The notes: generated by a model from the letters alone, not told the origin. Counted from the first letter of the stretch, positions 1 to 10,147 are shown. The stretch: 64,000 nucleotides of DNA from Flavobacterium tistrianum (GCF_003254545.1 NZ_QJRH01000064.1:1-64000); one strand, 5' to 3'. A program made the numbers and translations.

Positions 1-24
1 TGTGGGAGAGTATGTCGTCGCCTT
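1..24 (+). rRNA. rrf: 5S rRNA, 3' end only
   Basis: The first two dozen bases (GGGAGAGTATGTCGTCGCC and flanks) match the 3' terminal part of Bacteroidota 5S rRNA, in which a GGGAGAGTA loop-E/helix-IV segment precedes the closing strand of helix I. A terminator hairpin follows at once. The rest of the gene, and probably an rRNA operon, lies to the left of the window. The exact 3' end is estimated. Confidence 0.72.
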
Positions 25-33
25 TCTTTTTAG

Positions 34-70
34 AATCCTCATCATGAATTTGATGGGGATTTTTTTGTTT
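34..70 (+). terminator. Intrinsic terminator of the rRNA operon
   Basis: A 10-bp stem (34-43 with 52-61, one G-U pair) with an 8-base loop is followed by a run of T interrupted by one G. It lies just after the 5S rRNA end, which fits rho-independent termination of the rRNA transcript. Confidence 0.7.
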
Positions 71-234
71 TATATGATTTTGCATCCTCCTGACTGAATA
101 GTAGATTTAAATTAATAATGCGCTCCGTTGACAGTCTATCAACATCTTTTTCAAACTGCATTAAATGTAAGAATTAATAATAGAATGATATTTATTATAT
201 TTAGATTTTAAAATTTAAGTGTAATATAAATGGA

Positions 235-1287
235 ATGCTTATGGTTTACAGAAATATCTTAATGGCTGTTATTTTTGCGCTTCTCTTTTCGGCGTGCAAT
301 AATAAAGGTGATTTAAAAAAGCAAGATGCAAATCTTAGTTTATATTTAAAAGATACAACTCAGGGTATTAAGACAGGAGGAATAAAAATTGTAGAAATAA
401 ATACTCCAAAAGGAAAGTTTAAGGTATGGACTAAACGAATTGGGAATAATCCTAGAATAAAGTTATTACTGCTAAATGGAGGACCAGGAGCTACTCATGA
501 GTATTTTGAGTGTATGGAAAGTTTTCTTCCTCAAGAGGGAATTGAATTTATTTATTACGATCAGCTGGGAACAGGTAATTCCGATAATCCTAATGATCCG
601 ACGTTTTGGGATTTGTCACGATATGTAGAGGAAGTGGAACAAGTGCGTAAAGCTCTTAATCTGGATAAAAGCAATTTTTATTTATTAGGGCATTCATGGG
701 GCGGGACTTTAGCATCTCAGTATGCTCTTAAGTATCAAGATAATTTAAAGGGACTAATTATTTCGAATATGATGATGAGTGCTATTGATTATGATAGATA
801 TGCAGATGAAGTGTTGGCAAACCAAATGGATCCAAAAGTACTAGCAAGAATCAGAGAAATAGAAAAGAATAAAGATTTCGAAAACCCTGAATATATGAGG
901 TTGCTAATACCTAATTTTTATTCAAAGCATATATTACGCTTAGATTCTGATAAATGGCCTGAACCAGTGAATAGATCTTTTAGTAAAATAAACCAGTCGT
1001 TGTATGTTACCATGCAGGGACCAAGTGAATTTGGACTCTCAGGAAAACTTGAGAAATGGGATATTAAAAAAGAGCTTCCAAAATTGATTGTTCCTACATT
1101 GTCTATAGGAGCCAAATATGATACAATGGATCCAGAACATATGAAGTGGATTGCGTCTCAAGTAAAAAACGGCACTTATCTATATTGTCCTAATGGCAGC
1201 CATATGAGTATGTATGACGATCAGAGTATCTATATGAATGGATTAATTAAATTTCTCAGGGATACTGACAACAGTAGCGAAAAATAG
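235..1287 (+). CDS. Proline iminopeptidase-like alpha/beta hydrolase, lipoprotein
   Basis: Predicted serine peptidase of the alpha/beta-hydrolase fold (peptidase S33 type), which removes N-terminal proline or acts on related small substrates. The sequence shows a hydrophobic leader ending in the lipobox LLFSAC (lipidated Cys21), an oxyanion-hole motif GGPG (82-85), the nucleophile elbow GHSWGG (Ser154), a candidate acid at Asp296 or Asp299 and a candidate His323 in NGSHMSM. The 350-residue length is normal for the family plus a leader. A second ATG two codons in (241) is an equally good start. It should sit on the periplasmic face or cell surface. It is a single gene convergent with the next hydrolase. 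The exact substrate cannot be told from sequence. Confidence 0.82.
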   Translation: MLMVYRNILMAVIFALLFSACNNKGDLKKQDANLSLYLKDTTQGIKTGGIKIVEINTPKGKFKVWTKRIGNNPRIKLLLLNGGPGATHEYFECMESFLPQEGIEFIYYDQLGTGNSDNPNDPTFWDLSRYVEEVEQVRKALNLDKSNFYLLGHSWGGTLASQYALKYQDNLKGLIISNMMMSAIDYDRYADEVLANQMDPKVLARIREIEKNKDFENPEYMRLLIPNFYSKHILRLDSDKWPEPVNRSFSKINQSLYVTMQGPSEFGLSGKLEKWDIKKELPKLIVPTLSIGAKYDTMDPEHMKWIASQVKNGTYLYCPNGSHMSMYDDQSIYMNGLIKFLRDTDNSSEK

Positions 1288-1430
1288 TATAAACAGATTG
1301 GAGAATTTTGAAAGAGATATTTTAAACTCATAAAAAGAAGAAAAAAAATAGATTTTTTTAAAGTAAACGAGGCTTAATTTATTCCTAAATCAATAGTTAA
1401 AGGGGATTATTAATATTTAATTTGATATTC

Positions 1431-2306
1431 TTATTTTTTGATGCTTAATGCTTTCTCTTTTATCCATTGAACTGAAATATCAAAAGGTACTATAATATCG
1501 CCAGAAGAAGTATTGTGGCCTAATGATGGAAATAAAGAATACTCAAAAGGTTTACCTTGAGCTTTCATTGTGTTTAATTGATCTATGCACAGTTTAACAG
1601 GAATCTGTATGTCTTTTTCGCCAAAAAGCCATATTCCAGGAATGGAAAGAATGTTTAGAGATTTTTTTGGGTCGGTCTCAACGAATTGATATTTGTCGGG
1701 ATCATTTTTAATATGTTCACGAGCATCTGTTTCCGTATGGTTTTCCCAAAAATTATTGTTTCCGTTAGTGTAAAACTGAAATCGAAGTTGCTCTAGAGTT
1801 GTAATAGTAGGACAGCTAAATAAGACCATAAACTTTATTTTAGGATTTTTGCTTGCAGCAATTGGAATTATCCATCCCGCTTGACTGAAACCAACCAATC
1901 CAATAGGTGTTTTTTTATCCTTCAGATAGGTCTGGAAAGTATTTACTGCTTGGCTTGCATCTTGAGATAATAAATTAAGATTAGCAGTGTCAATGTTATT
2001 TGTACCAACAGATGGACCCACATATATGCCACCAGATTCTCCAACTCCACGTTTATCATATGTTAGTACGGCAATGCCTTCGCTTGCGAGACGTTTTGCA
2101 AATTTCATTTCTCTTTTTACAGGATCTGAACCATGAACAATTACAACTGCTGCAGATACTTTTTTAGGAGTTAAAATTGAACCTGAAAGAATCACACCCT
2201 GACTTTCAAACTTTACATCTTGAATGGTAAAATCAGTCGATTGGGAAAATGTCATCTCTGGCAGAGTTATAAATAACAGCGAAAAAAATAAAAGTTTAAT
2301 GCTCAT
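1431..2306 (-). CDS. Secreted alpha/beta hydrolase (dienelactone hydrolase/acyl esterase-like)
   Basis: A predicted exported hydrolase of 291 residues. A signal peptide of about 21 residues ends near TFSQS. The fold markers are IVHGSDP (oxyanion region, 57-63), YDKRGVGESGG (83-93), the nucleophile elbow GFSQAG (Ser141), a candidate acid Asp232 in FGEKD and a candidate His264 in SLGHN. This pattern is common to BAAT/dienelactone-type esterases and peptidases, so the substrate is open. It lies 68 bases downstream of the serine hydrolase at 2375-3937 on the same strand, so the two may be co-transcribed, and both look like secreted serine hydrolases. Confidence 0.78.
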   Translation of the reverse strand: MSIKLLFFSLLFITLPEMTFSQSTDFTIQDVKFESQGVILSGSILTPKKVSAAVVIVHGSDPVKREMKFAKRLASEGIAVLTYDKRGVGESGGIYVGPSVGTNNIDTANLNLLSQDASQAVNTFQTYLKDKKTPIGLVGFSQAGWIIPIAASKNPKIKFMVLFSCPTITTLEQLRFQFYTNGNNNFWENHTETDAREHIKNDPDKYQFVETDPKKSLNILSIPGIWLFGEKDIQIPVKLCIDQLNTMKAQGKPFEYSLFPSLGHNTSSGDIIVPFDISVQWIKEKALSIKK

Positions 2307-2374
2307 CTTACTTAGCTTAATATAGTTTTTTAACTAATTAGTTATATTACTGAAAATTTGTTACAAAAAAGTAT

Positions 2375-3937
2375 TTATTTTTCTACTCTTTTGAAGTCTA
2401 AATCCTGAAAATCAAAACTAAAATCTATATTTGGCGAAATACCCTTCATTTTCATAGATTGGGCTTGACCTGTTTCGTCGAGCGAAAATAGAATGAAAGC
2501 ATCACAGTTCATAGCTTGGTATTCCCATTTTACAGCAAATGTATTAGCATTATAAAAAGCCATTGGACCATTTAATTTAGGTGAACGCAGGCATTTGATC
2601 CATAATTGCTTATCTTTTAAAAATACTTCTGCTTTACCAAACCAATTATCTTGGTAAATACCAATAAAATCTTCATTTTTTATTTTTACTTTTTTTTCTG
2701 TGGCTACTTTCTGCCATACTTTTTGGCTTACTTCGTCACCCGTATGCTGGTCATCTTCGAGCCATTGAGCCATTTTATCTGTCCAACCAAAATCGTCTAG
2801 ACCTAAGTAGCTATCTGCAATAGTGTTGGATACTGCAGTAAAAAGACCGCCGCCACCATTTTCGGTATTAGTCAGAATAACGATGCCCAAGTCAAGATCA
2901 GGAAATAGAGTAACAATTGATAACATGCCAGGAAGTCCTCCTGTGTGTTCCACTTTTAGCTTTCCTTTTACATCTGTTAAAAACCAGCCTAAACCGTAGC
3001 CGTTAAAATGAGAATTATACCTCGGATCGGGGTCTGTCGCCATAATGGTATGCAGACGCCACATTTGGTCATGATTTTTTAAAGAAAACAAGGACGATTT
3101 AAGATCTTCTCCATACTTACCTTTATTGAGATGCATAATGATCCATTTAGACATATCTGTCGCGTTTGAGTAAATGCCTCCTGCTGCGCTTGCTATTCCT
3201 ATATTATAAGCGGCAATAGGTTTAATGGTTCCAGATACAGAAGAGTGAGGTGTAGCAAGATTTGTTTTATCCTGAAGCAGACTTCCGACAAAAGTATGGT
3301 TCATCTGCAGGGGAGCTATAACTCTCTGCTGAACAAACTGTTCATAGGTCATACCACTAACTTTTGCAATTAATTCTCCAGCAACTATATATAATAAATT
3401 ATCATAGTCGAATTGGGTTCTAAAAGCGGAAACTGGTTTAAAATGCTGGAAGCTTTTCATTACATCCTGAACAGTAAAATCAGCTTCGTCTGGAAAAAAC
3501 ATTAAATCACCCGCACCTAATCCAAGTCCGCTACGATGTGTCAATAAGTCCTGTATATTAAAATGCTCTGTTACATAATTGTCATACATTTTAAATTCTG
3601 GCAGGTAATCTTTAACCTTATCCGTCCATTTTAACTTGCCTTCTTCTTCTAAAATAGAAAGTGCTGCAGAAGTGAATGCTTTCGTATTGGATGCGATCTG
3701 AAAATTGGTGTATTGATCCACCATTTTATTTGTTTCGATAGAACTTACTCCATAACCTTTAGAATGAACTACTTTACCATCTTTGACTATGGCAATTGAT
3801 GCTCCAGCAACCTTAAACTTCTTGAGAGCATTCTGCATCAGAGAATCAATTTTTGCAGAAGATAATTGAGCAGATAATGTAGATGATGCAAAACAGATAA
3901 AAAATAGCAAAGCTAAAGAGGTTTTTCTTTTTGTCAT
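2375..3937 (-). CDS. Class C beta-lactamase-family serine hydrolase (penicillin-binding-protein-like)
   Basis: A predicted exported serine hydrolase with a beta-lactamase/DD-peptidase fold. A signal peptide covers about residues 1-23 (ending TLSAQ). All three catalytic signatures are visible: SNTK (Ser83, Lys86), YDN (Tyr178, Asn180) and HTGG (331-334). The last 100 or so residues form an extra beta-rich domain of the DUF3471 type often found behind this fold in Bacteroidota. Such proteins are usually esterases, D-amino-acid peptidases or peptidoglycan-related enzymes rather than true antibiotic beta-lactamases. It is followed on the same strand by another secreted hydrolase. Confidence 0.85.
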   Translation of the reverse strand: MTKRKTSLALLFFICFASSTLSAQLSSAKIDSLMQNALKKFKVAGASIAIVKDGKVVHSKGYGVSSIETNKMVDQYTNFQIASNTKAFTSAALSILEEEGKLKWTDKVKDYLPEFKMYDNYVTEHFNIQDLLTHRSGLGLGAGDLMFFPDEADFTVQDVMKSFQHFKPVSAFRTQFDYDNLLYIVAGELIAKVSGMTYEQFVQQRVIAPLQMNHTFVGSLLQDKTNLATPHSSVSGTIKPIAAYNIGIASAAGGIYSNATDMSKWIIMHLNKGKYGEDLKSSLFSLKNHDQMWRLHTIMATDPDPRYNSHFNGYGLGWFLTDVKGKLKVEHTGGLPGMLSIVTLFPDLDLGIVILTNTENGGGGLFTAVSNTIADSYLGLDDFGWTDKMAQWLEDDQHTGDEVSQKVWQKVATEKKVKIKNEDFIGIYQDNWFGKAEVFLKDKQLWIKCLRSPKLNGPMAFYNANTFAVKWEYQAMNCDAFILFSLDETGQAQSMKMKGISPNIDFSFDFQDLDFKRVEK

Positions 3938-4191
3938 ATAAATTTTATTTTTTACAGTTTGATGTTTTGGCAGACAGCCAAAAGCATTGTAAATAGTGTG
4001 AATTACAAGACTTTTTTATAAACTACGGATTAGCTGATTGCTAATATAAGAAATATCTTTAATTGAAAAATATAAATTAAATTTAAAGAGACTTCTTTCT
4101 TTTTCTTATTTGATAAAGTAAATCTATTATTAAATAGACGACAAGTTTATTTAGATTAGTTTTTATATAAGAAATAGGTTTTAATATTTAG

Positions 4192-4971
4192 TTATAAAGA
4201 GTAGGCTTGTAATGTTTTTTTTGCCCATTTTCCCCAGTCTTTCAAAGCTTCCAAAAGTATTTTATTTAGTCCTTTATTGTCAGTAGGTTTGCCTTTAATT
4301 GGTGGAGCTAAATCTTTGTCAGAAACTGGAATTTCAGTAACTTTTGTAGCAAACCATGTCATATTTTCATGTGGCAGAGCCAAACCTAAAATTGTTCCAG
4401 GTAAGCCTGTAAAAGATTCGGGGCCACCTGAGAATGGAATTTGAATTGTGTAATAGGCAACAACATACACAGAATCGATAATTATAGCATTTGCTCTGCG
4501 GCATTCATAACCCGCAATTTCTCTTGTTTCATCGGTAATTTTCCAGTCAATTTTTCGCAAGCTATCTTTAACTATGTATAAATCATCGTATACATTTTTT
4601 TGAGTAATACTGGTTTGGGTATCTAGATCTGTGGCAATGACATTTTTTAAATTAGCCATTGCATCGTCGGCAATCCAACTGTTGCTTGTTGTTTGATTTG
4701 TTTCATCCCATTTGTATAAACTTTTGTTTTTTGAAAAGCTTAGTGTGCTTTTTACGGTTTTAAATTGGGGATTGTTTTTCTTATAACTTTCAAAAGCTAA
4801 TTGATAATAGCTATCAGTTTCTCCTTTTATTTTTTTTGAAATCAAAGCGTACATATTTGATTTTTTTTCAAATTCGATTACCCCATTTTCAATAAAGTGA
4901 TTTTGGGCAAAAATATTGAAGCCTGTTAATGTAATAAGCAATAATAGGATGTGTTTCAGTGTTGTTTTCAT
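4192..4971 (-). CDS. GLPGLI family protein
   Basis: A 259-residue exported protein with a signal peptide ending near FNIFAQN. The family signature appears as GLPGTILGL (189-197), preceded by an aromatic/Gly-Pro stretch and a conserved Cys in GYECRRA. GLPGLI proteins are Bacteroidota-specific, of unknown function, and typically sit next to a carboxypeptidase-regulatory-domain TonB-type barrel. That is the arrangement here: the start of this gene lies only 3 bases beyond the stop of the 944-residue barrel gene, so the two are almost certainly one operon. They probably work together at the outer membrane. Confidence 0.85.
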   Translation of the reverse strand: MKTTLKHILLLLITLTGFNIFAQNHFIENGVIEFEKKSNMYALISKKIKGETDSYYQLAFESYKKNNPQFKTVKSTLSFSKNKSLYKWDETNQTTSNSWIADDAMANLKNVIATDLDTQTSITQKNVYDDLYIVKDSLRKIDWKITDETREIAGYECRRANAIIIDSVYVVAYYTIQIPFSGGPESFTGLPGTILGLALPHENMTWFATKVTEIPVSDKDLAPPIKGKPTDNKGLNKILLEALKDWGKWAKKTLQAYSL

Positions 4972-4974
4972 AGT

Positions 4975-7809
4975 TTAGTTTGCTTTAATTTCTCCCGCGC
5001 CCATTTTGCTAAAATCCCAGCTAACGGAGAACATAAAATATCTTTGGATAGTAGTATAAGTGCTTTGGCTGATATTTCCATTGAATGCAGAACGATTAAA
5101 TCCTACATTTTGGTTCAAAAGATCTCTTCCCGTTATAGAAACTCTTAAATTATCGGTTTTTAAGAATTTTTTGCTGATTGATGCATTCCAAATAAAACGT
5201 TCAAAAGTTTCCTGAATCACTTGCGTTTTTCCATTGTATAGATAATTACCATCTGTGGTAATTTCTAGTTTGAAAGGTAATTCTATACTGGCCCAGAAAT
5301 TTCCATTAAACCCCCAACCATTACTATCACTATTTTCATTGATGCTTGCATCTGCAACGTTGTATGTAGGGCCGAAACTGGTATTAAAATTGTATTTTTT
5401 TTCTTTATATTTTGATAAGTTTAAATTCAAGGAATAACTTGAATTTTTAGTTTGATTCAGCTGCGTATTGATGTAATTATAATTTACATTTTTATTGGCG
5501 CTTATGCCAATACCCGCTGTCATGTCTATGGCTTTTATTGTTTTACCAAAATTACTATTCAAATAATAACTTGTTGTAGCTTTGTTTTCTAAGTTTACAA
5601 ATTTTGATATGCTTTCTCCTCTTTCATTTGTAACCACACTGCTTATTATTGGATTTAACGTAAAAACATATGATCCATTGACCGAAAAATATTGATTGGT
5701 AAGCACTTTATACGAATAATAACTACCTCTTAAAGTATTTTTAAAAGATGGGTCTAAATTAGGATTGCCTACAATTGTATTCAATTGATTTTGATTGTTT
5801 CGGATAGGCTGTAACTGATCTAATGTGGGCTGTTCAGTGTTTCCGTTATATGACAAACGCAGTGATTCTCTTTGTTTGAAATTATATTGATAGTTTATCT
5901 GAGGCATGTAGTTGATAAATTTTTGCTTAAAAGAACTATCGCTATAAACATCATATTGTTTGAAGTGTACACCACTAAATTTTGAACCAAAAGAAAAAAC
6001 AGTTTTATTTTTTTTATAGTTAAAAATTGCGCCGATCTGGTTTATCGATTGGTCTAATTCATAATTATTGCTAAAAATAGAATCGAGAACATTATAATTT
6101 CCATCTGGAGACTTATTAAAAGATTTCCGATCAGCTTTTCCGTTACTAATGTTGAATCCATAATTAAGAATTAGAGATAGGCTCTTGGATAACGGTTCGG
6201 TATAGATTAAATTTGATTTAAAAGCCGTATTGCTAATAGTATTGACTTTATTTTGATCCACAACTTTGGTGCTATCTGGGCTAATTACAGATGTTGCAAA
6301 AAATTCGGCTCTAGAATTTAAATAGCCATCACTCTTACTACTTGTGCTTGATTGGCTTAAATTAAGAGACAATGTTCGGCCTGTTTTTTTTAGCCTTTTG
6401 GTTAACAGAGTATTTATATTAAATATTTTATCATCAGCTTCGTTTGTAGTTGCCTGTTTCAGATTGTTCAATAGGTTACCTTGTTCGTCAGTGCCTTTTC
6501 TCATTTCTGCTTCACTTGAATTGCTGTTTTTAAGTAATCCGTCTACATTTAATTTTAAGGTGAGGGTAGTGTCAATTTTAATTTCATAGGTCAGGTCAAG
6601 CTTGTTTTTAAGCATGTTTTTTTCAAAACTTTTATCTGAAGTATTATAAATGCTGCTAGAACTTAAATTTTGCTGGTTAATATCATTTCGGGTTCCCGAA
6701 AGTTTGATATCGCCAATTTTATAATTTATATTTATAGATTCTTTATCCTTATGCCATTTATTGTCAAAATGTATGCCGCCGGTTTGTACAATAGGAATTC
6801 CTTCACCATTAAATTGGCCATTCCAACTGTCAAATTCATCATTTCCATTGTTTGAAAAATAAATACCGCCGTCATCAGTTATTTGATAACTGCTTTGGCC
6901 ATATTTATCTTTATCTCCCCATCCTAATCCTACCTGTCCGGTATTGGCTAAAATGCCATAAGCTGCTAATTTTTTCTTATCCCAAAATTTATTAAACATG
7001 GCTTGTCCATTATAAAAGCCATCAGTTCCAATTCCAAGTTCCACTTTCCCAAAATGACCATTTTTTTTGTCTTCTTTAAGCTTTACATTTAGCGTTTTGG
7101 TTTTCTGTCCGTCATCAATTCCTGTAAAAGCGGCCTGATCACTTTTTTTGTCGTACAATTGAACTTTGTCAACCATATCGGCACGCAGATTTTTTGTAAC
7201 TAGAGTTGGATCATCTCCAAAAAATTCCTCTCCATCAACCAAAACTTTGGTTACAGTTTCGCCTTGAGCGGTAATTTTCCCATCCTTATCAATTTGTATT
7301 CCTGGGAATTGTTTTATCAGATCTTCGACTTTTGCATTAGGTTCTATTTTAAATGCTTTTGGATCAAATTCTAATGTATCTCCTTTGATTTTCATGGCAG
7401 CTCTATTGCCTTTTATAATGATTTCTGACAGAAGCCTGCCTTTATCAGCCAAATTAATTTTGCCATAATCTTTGGTTAGCTTTGTTGAATCAAGAGAAAA
7501 TTTATCTACAAAATCAGCATATTTGGGATAAGAAACTAGCAAAATAAATTTGCCATCTTTAATATTATTTAGTTCAAAATAACCATTTTCTTTGGCTCGG
7601 GTAAATTTTATTAAAATGGAATCTTTTGCTCTTAATAAAGAGACGGATGCTTTCGACAAAGGAGAATTATTTATGGTGTCTATTGCATATCCTTTAACTG
7701 TGCCTAATGTTTGTGTGTGTAAAATATTCGATAAAAAAAGGAAGCAGCATATAACTAGAATGGTTTGTCTAATTGATTGGCTGTTTTGGGTTTTGGTAAT
7801 TTTCTTCAA
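4975..7809 (-). CDS. TonB-dependent receptor-like outer-membrane barrel protein
   Basis: A 944-residue outer-membrane protein. After an N-terminal hydrophobic leader (about 15-33) comes a carboxypeptidase-regulatory-like beta-sandwich (about 35-110). A plug-like region follows (about 145-235, with LVDGEEFFGDDP), and the rest is a beta-barrel rich in alternating Tyr, Asn and Ser that ends in short aromatic strands. This matches the 'outer membrane beta-barrel family' paired with GLPGLI proteins in Bacteroidota. It leads the GLPGLI gene by 3 bases. No clear TonB box was recognised, and the ligand is unknown. Confidence 0.82.
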   Translation of the reverse strand: MKKITKTQNSQSIRQTILVICCFLFLSNILHTQTLGTVKGYAIDTINNSPLSKASVSLLRAKDSILIKFTRAKENGYFELNNIKDGKFILLVSYPKYADFVDKFSLDSTKLTKDYGKINLADKGRLLSEIIIKGNRAAMKIKGDTLEFDPKAFKIEPNAKVEDLIKQFPGIQIDKDGKITAQGETVTKVLVDGEEFFGDDPTLVTKNLRADMVDKVQLYDKKSDQAAFTGIDDGQKTKTLNVKLKEDKKNGHFGKVELGIGTDGFYNGQAMFNKFWDKKKLAAYGILANTGQVGLGWGDKDKYGQSSYQITDDGGIYFSNNGNDEFDSWNGQFNGEGIPIVQTGGIHFDNKWHKDKESININYKIGDIKLSGTRNDINQQNLSSSSIYNTSDKSFEKNMLKNKLDLTYEIKIDTTLTLKLNVDGLLKNSNSSEAEMRKGTDEQGNLLNNLKQATTNEADDKIFNINTLLTKRLKKTGRTLSLNLSQSSTSSKSDGYLNSRAEFFATSVISPDSTKVVDQNKVNTISNTAFKSNLIYTEPLSKSLSLILNYGFNISNGKADRKSFNKSPDGNYNVLDSIFSNNYELDQSINQIGAIFNYKKNKTVFSFGSKFSGVHFKQYDVYSDSSFKQKFINYMPQINYQYNFKQRESLRLSYNGNTEQPTLDQLQPIRNNQNQLNTIVGNPNLDPSFKNTLRGSYYSYKVLTNQYFSVNGSYVFTLNPIISSVVTNERGESISKFVNLENKATTSYYLNSNFGKTIKAIDMTAGIGISANKNVNYNYINTQLNQTKNSSYSLNLNLSKYKEKKYNFNTSFGPTYNVADASINENSDSNGWGFNGNFWASIELPFKLEITTDGNYLYNGKTQVIQETFERFIWNASISKKFLKTDNLRVSITGRDLLNQNVGFNRSAFNGNISQSTYTTIQRYFMFSVSWDFSKMGAGEIKAN

Positions 7810-8310
7810 TTTTATAGATTGTATCGGGTTGATTGTTTATTATGGTGCTAGTATTATTGCCAAAGCAAATAAAGAGAATAATTCAAGATAATTTTTACGG
7901 TTTTCCTCATTCTGATGCAATTAGATCGGTATTACTTTTCTAGATAGTTGTTTCTTTTCTTTTTGATTGTTCTTAATTTTTTTGTTTTGATTGTGGCCGG
8001 AAATAGGAAAACAGGTAAGGTAGTGCAGTGTATTTAAAAAGTATTTTTTTAATAATGAAAGGAGAAAAAGTATTAGAATTGATAGCTTATCCTAATAAAC
8101 ACAAGATGTTTATCACTTATCAATTTTATGCTCACTTAAGATGATAACTCCGTAAGTTGATTTGAATTATTACGCTACTCTCTAGTTTCTTTGCAAATCA
8201 ACCTATAAGTGTTTTCTTTAAAAAAAGAATCAAATAACGTACTTATACGGTTTTTATTGTGTTATTTAACAAAAAATTATCATTTAATATTTCCTTTTAT
8301 TACTTTTACT
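7810..8310. other. Intergenic region, no convincing gene
   Basis: About 500 bases separate two divergent units (barrel protein on minus, surface-protein operon on plus). It is AT-rich. I see no strong hairpin and no convincing match to the Flavobacterium promoter pattern (TTG, 17-23 bases, TANNTTTG). It must hold promoters for both directions. Confidence 0.5.
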
Positions 8311-8337
8311 ATGAATTTAACAGAAAAGCAGGAAATT

Positions 8338-9003
8338 ATGATCAATTTAGCACGAAGAAATTTTATTAAAAATGTCGGATTTGTTGGTGCAACAACTCTT
8401 TTTTGTGGCTCTCTGGTAGCTAAGAACACTTTGGAAAATTTTTCGATTTCAGAAAATGATGAAGAAAATATTTTAGCCAAATTCTCAAAAATAACTTTTT
8501 TTGATGCTTTCCTTTTAGATCAATCTCTTGCAGATTGCTATAAAAAATCTATTTTAAATTGGGAAAAAACGGGATACGCTGCTTCAGGAAATTATTGTTT
8601 CAGTTCTTCAGACGGCCTGTTAAAAATGTTTCCTATGCATCTTCAAACTGAGGCTACTGGAAAAATAGATAATGTTTTGCTATGCTTGGGAAAAGATTCA
8701 AATGGTAACTGGAAATCTCTTCGATCTCTATCAGGATTTGATTTGGAAGCTATTACTATAGCTATGCAAGACTTGAATATACATCGTAATGATGTTAATT
8801 TATCTCATTATTTATTTCCTGCTCCAGTACAGCAATTAAATTCTGATGGCTTTTATACAAGAAAAGGAAGCGTTTATCTGCAAACTTATTTAGCCTCAGA
8901 ACAAACCGTAACAAAAATTATCATAAAAGAAGGTAATTCTATCGTGTACCAAAAGGAAATAATTTCTAAGCATAGTTTTGCTTCAGATTCATTTTTGGTC
9001 TAA
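8338..9003 (+). CDS. Hypothetical exported protein with Tat-like leader
   Basis: A protein of about 221 residues if translated from the ATG at 8338. That start places a twin-arginine leader (ARRNFIKNVGF followed by a hydrophobic stretch GATTLFCGSLVA) at the very N-terminus and has a purine-rich AGGAAA just ahead. The frame stays open back to 8209, and an ATG at 8311 is possible. No known domain is recognised in the mature part. It leads a plus-strand run of three tail-collar proteins, an acetyltransferase and a giant adhesin with short gaps, which suggests a shared role at the cell surface. A direct function cannot be given. Confidence 0.6.
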   Translation: MINLARRNFIKNVGFVGATTLFCGSLVAKNTLENFSISENDEENILAKFSKITFFDAFLLDQSLADCYKKSILNWEKTGYAASGNYCFSSSDGLLKMFPMHLQTEATGKIDNVLLCLGKDSNGNWKSLRSLSGFDLEAITIAMQDLNIHRNDVNLSHYLFPAPVQQLNSDGFYTRKGSVYLQTYLASEQTVTKIIIKEGNSIVYQKEIISKHSFASDSFLV

Positions 9004-9042
9004 TATAATTTACTTCGAAAAAAACTATAAATAGTCAATATT

Positions 9043-9552
9043 ATGGCAACACCTTATTTAGGAGAAATACGTATTGTGTCTTTTAACTTTGCTCCAAAAG
9101 GCTGGGCTTTTTGCAATGGGCAGTTTTTGCCCATAAACCAAAATCAAGGTTTGTTTTCTTTGTTAGGAACAATGTATGGTGGCAATGGACAAACGACATT
9201 TGCTTTGCCAAATTTACGAGGAAGGATTCCTATTCATTTTGGAAATGGGCATACAATAGGAGAAAAAGGTGGAGAAGAAGCTCATACCTTAAGTATATCA
9301 GAACTTCCTCAGCACACTCATGTGCTGCAGGCGAAAACAGATTCGGCAAGCACTAATATACCGAGTTCTTTAAATTTATTAGGTAATACCGTTCCTAATT
9401 TAGTTTATAGTGGTCAAAGCCAAAATTTTACTTCGATGAACCCTAGTTCTCTTAGTAGTGTAGGCGGAAGTCAGCCTCATTTAAACATGCAGCCATTCCT
9501 TACCTTGAATTTTTGTATTGCTTTACAAGGTGCTTTTCCTTCTCAAAATTAA
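9043..9552 (+). CDS. Phage tail collar domain protein (MdpB-like), copy 1
   Basis: A 169-residue protein with a tail-collar domain. It opens with PYLGEIR, then GWAFCNGQ (residues 26-33), LFSLLGTMYGG and LPNLRGR, and ends in a variable beta-rich C-terminus with a conserved SQPHLNMQPFLTLNFCIALQG-type tail. These short proteins are often annotated 'microcystin-dependent protein MdpB' or 'phage tail protein', but in Bacteroidota they occur outside prophages next to surface adhesins. It has no signal peptide. It is the first of three tandem paralogues (24- and 49-base gaps), so gene duplication is likely. The molecular role is unknown; trimeric fibre tips or carbohydrate binding are possibilities. 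Confidence 0.85.
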   Translation: MATPYLGEIRIVSFNFAPKGWAFCNGQFLPINQNQGLFSLLGTMYGGNGQTTFALPNLRGRIPIHFGNGHTIGEKGGEEAHTLSISELPQHTHVLQAKTDSASTNIPSSLNLLGNTVPNLVYSGQSQNFTSMNPSSLSSVGGSQPHLNMQPFLTLNFCIALQGAFPSQN

Positions 9553-9576
9553 TTATTAATTGTAAAAAGTAAAGAT

Positions 9577-10098
9577 ATGGCACAACCTTACATTGGGGAA
9601 ATCAGAATGTTTGGAGGAAACTTTGCTCCTGTAGGATGGATGTTCTGTGAAGGGCAGATTCTCTCTATTTCTGAGTATGAAACATTATTTCAATTAATTG
9701 GCACTACATATGGAGGCGATGGACAAAGCACTTTTGCTTTACCAGATTTGCAAGGAAGAGTTCCTATCCATTCAGGTACATCCACTAGCGGTACAACATA
9801 TACATTGGCAGAAACAGGAGGAGCAGAAGGCATTACATTAACCACTAATCAAATTCCTGCTCACAACCATAGTTTAATAGCAACTACAGATTTGGCAGAT
9901 ACTGCAAGTCCGTCCAATGCTCTATTTAGCACTAATCCTCCGGGAAGTAAAATGTTTTCTAGTGCTGCACCAACAACAGCTTTAAGCGCAACTTCCATTA
10001 CAGCTACAGGTGGAAGTCAGCCCCATACTAATTTTCAGCCTTATTTGTGTGTCAATTTTATTATTTCGTTGTTTGGTGTGTTTCCTACTCAAACATAG
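9577..10098 (+). CDS. Phage tail collar domain protein (MdpB-like), copy 2
   Basis: A 173-residue paralogue of the genes on either side. It keeps PYIGEIR, GWMFCEGQ (Glu in place of Asn), LFQLIGTTYGGDGQ, LPDLQGR and a C-terminal GGSQPHTNFQPYLCVNF signature. The middle third (about 85-145) is Thr/Ser/Ala-rich and diverges from its neighbours. This is the variable region expected if the three proteins recognise different partners or assemble as a hetero-oligomer. It lies 24 bases after copy 1. Confidence 0.84.
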   Translation: MAQPYIGEIRMFGGNFAPVGWMFCEGQILSISEYETLFQLIGTTYGGDGQSTFALPDLQGRVPIHSGTSTSGTTYTLAETGGAEGITLTTNQIPAHNHSLIATTDLADTASPSNALFSTNPPGSKMFSSAAPTTALSATSITATGGSQPHTNFQPYLCVNFIISLFGVFPTQT

Positions 10099-10147
10099 AA
10101 AATTAAAATTTTCAATACTTTTTAAACAAAAATAAAACAATATATCT

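Noticed and set aside
8055..8144. A 29-residue reading frame with a GGAG-like sequence nearby
   Set aside because: Too short, no recognised family, and the GGAG lies inside the frame; it cannot be told from chance.
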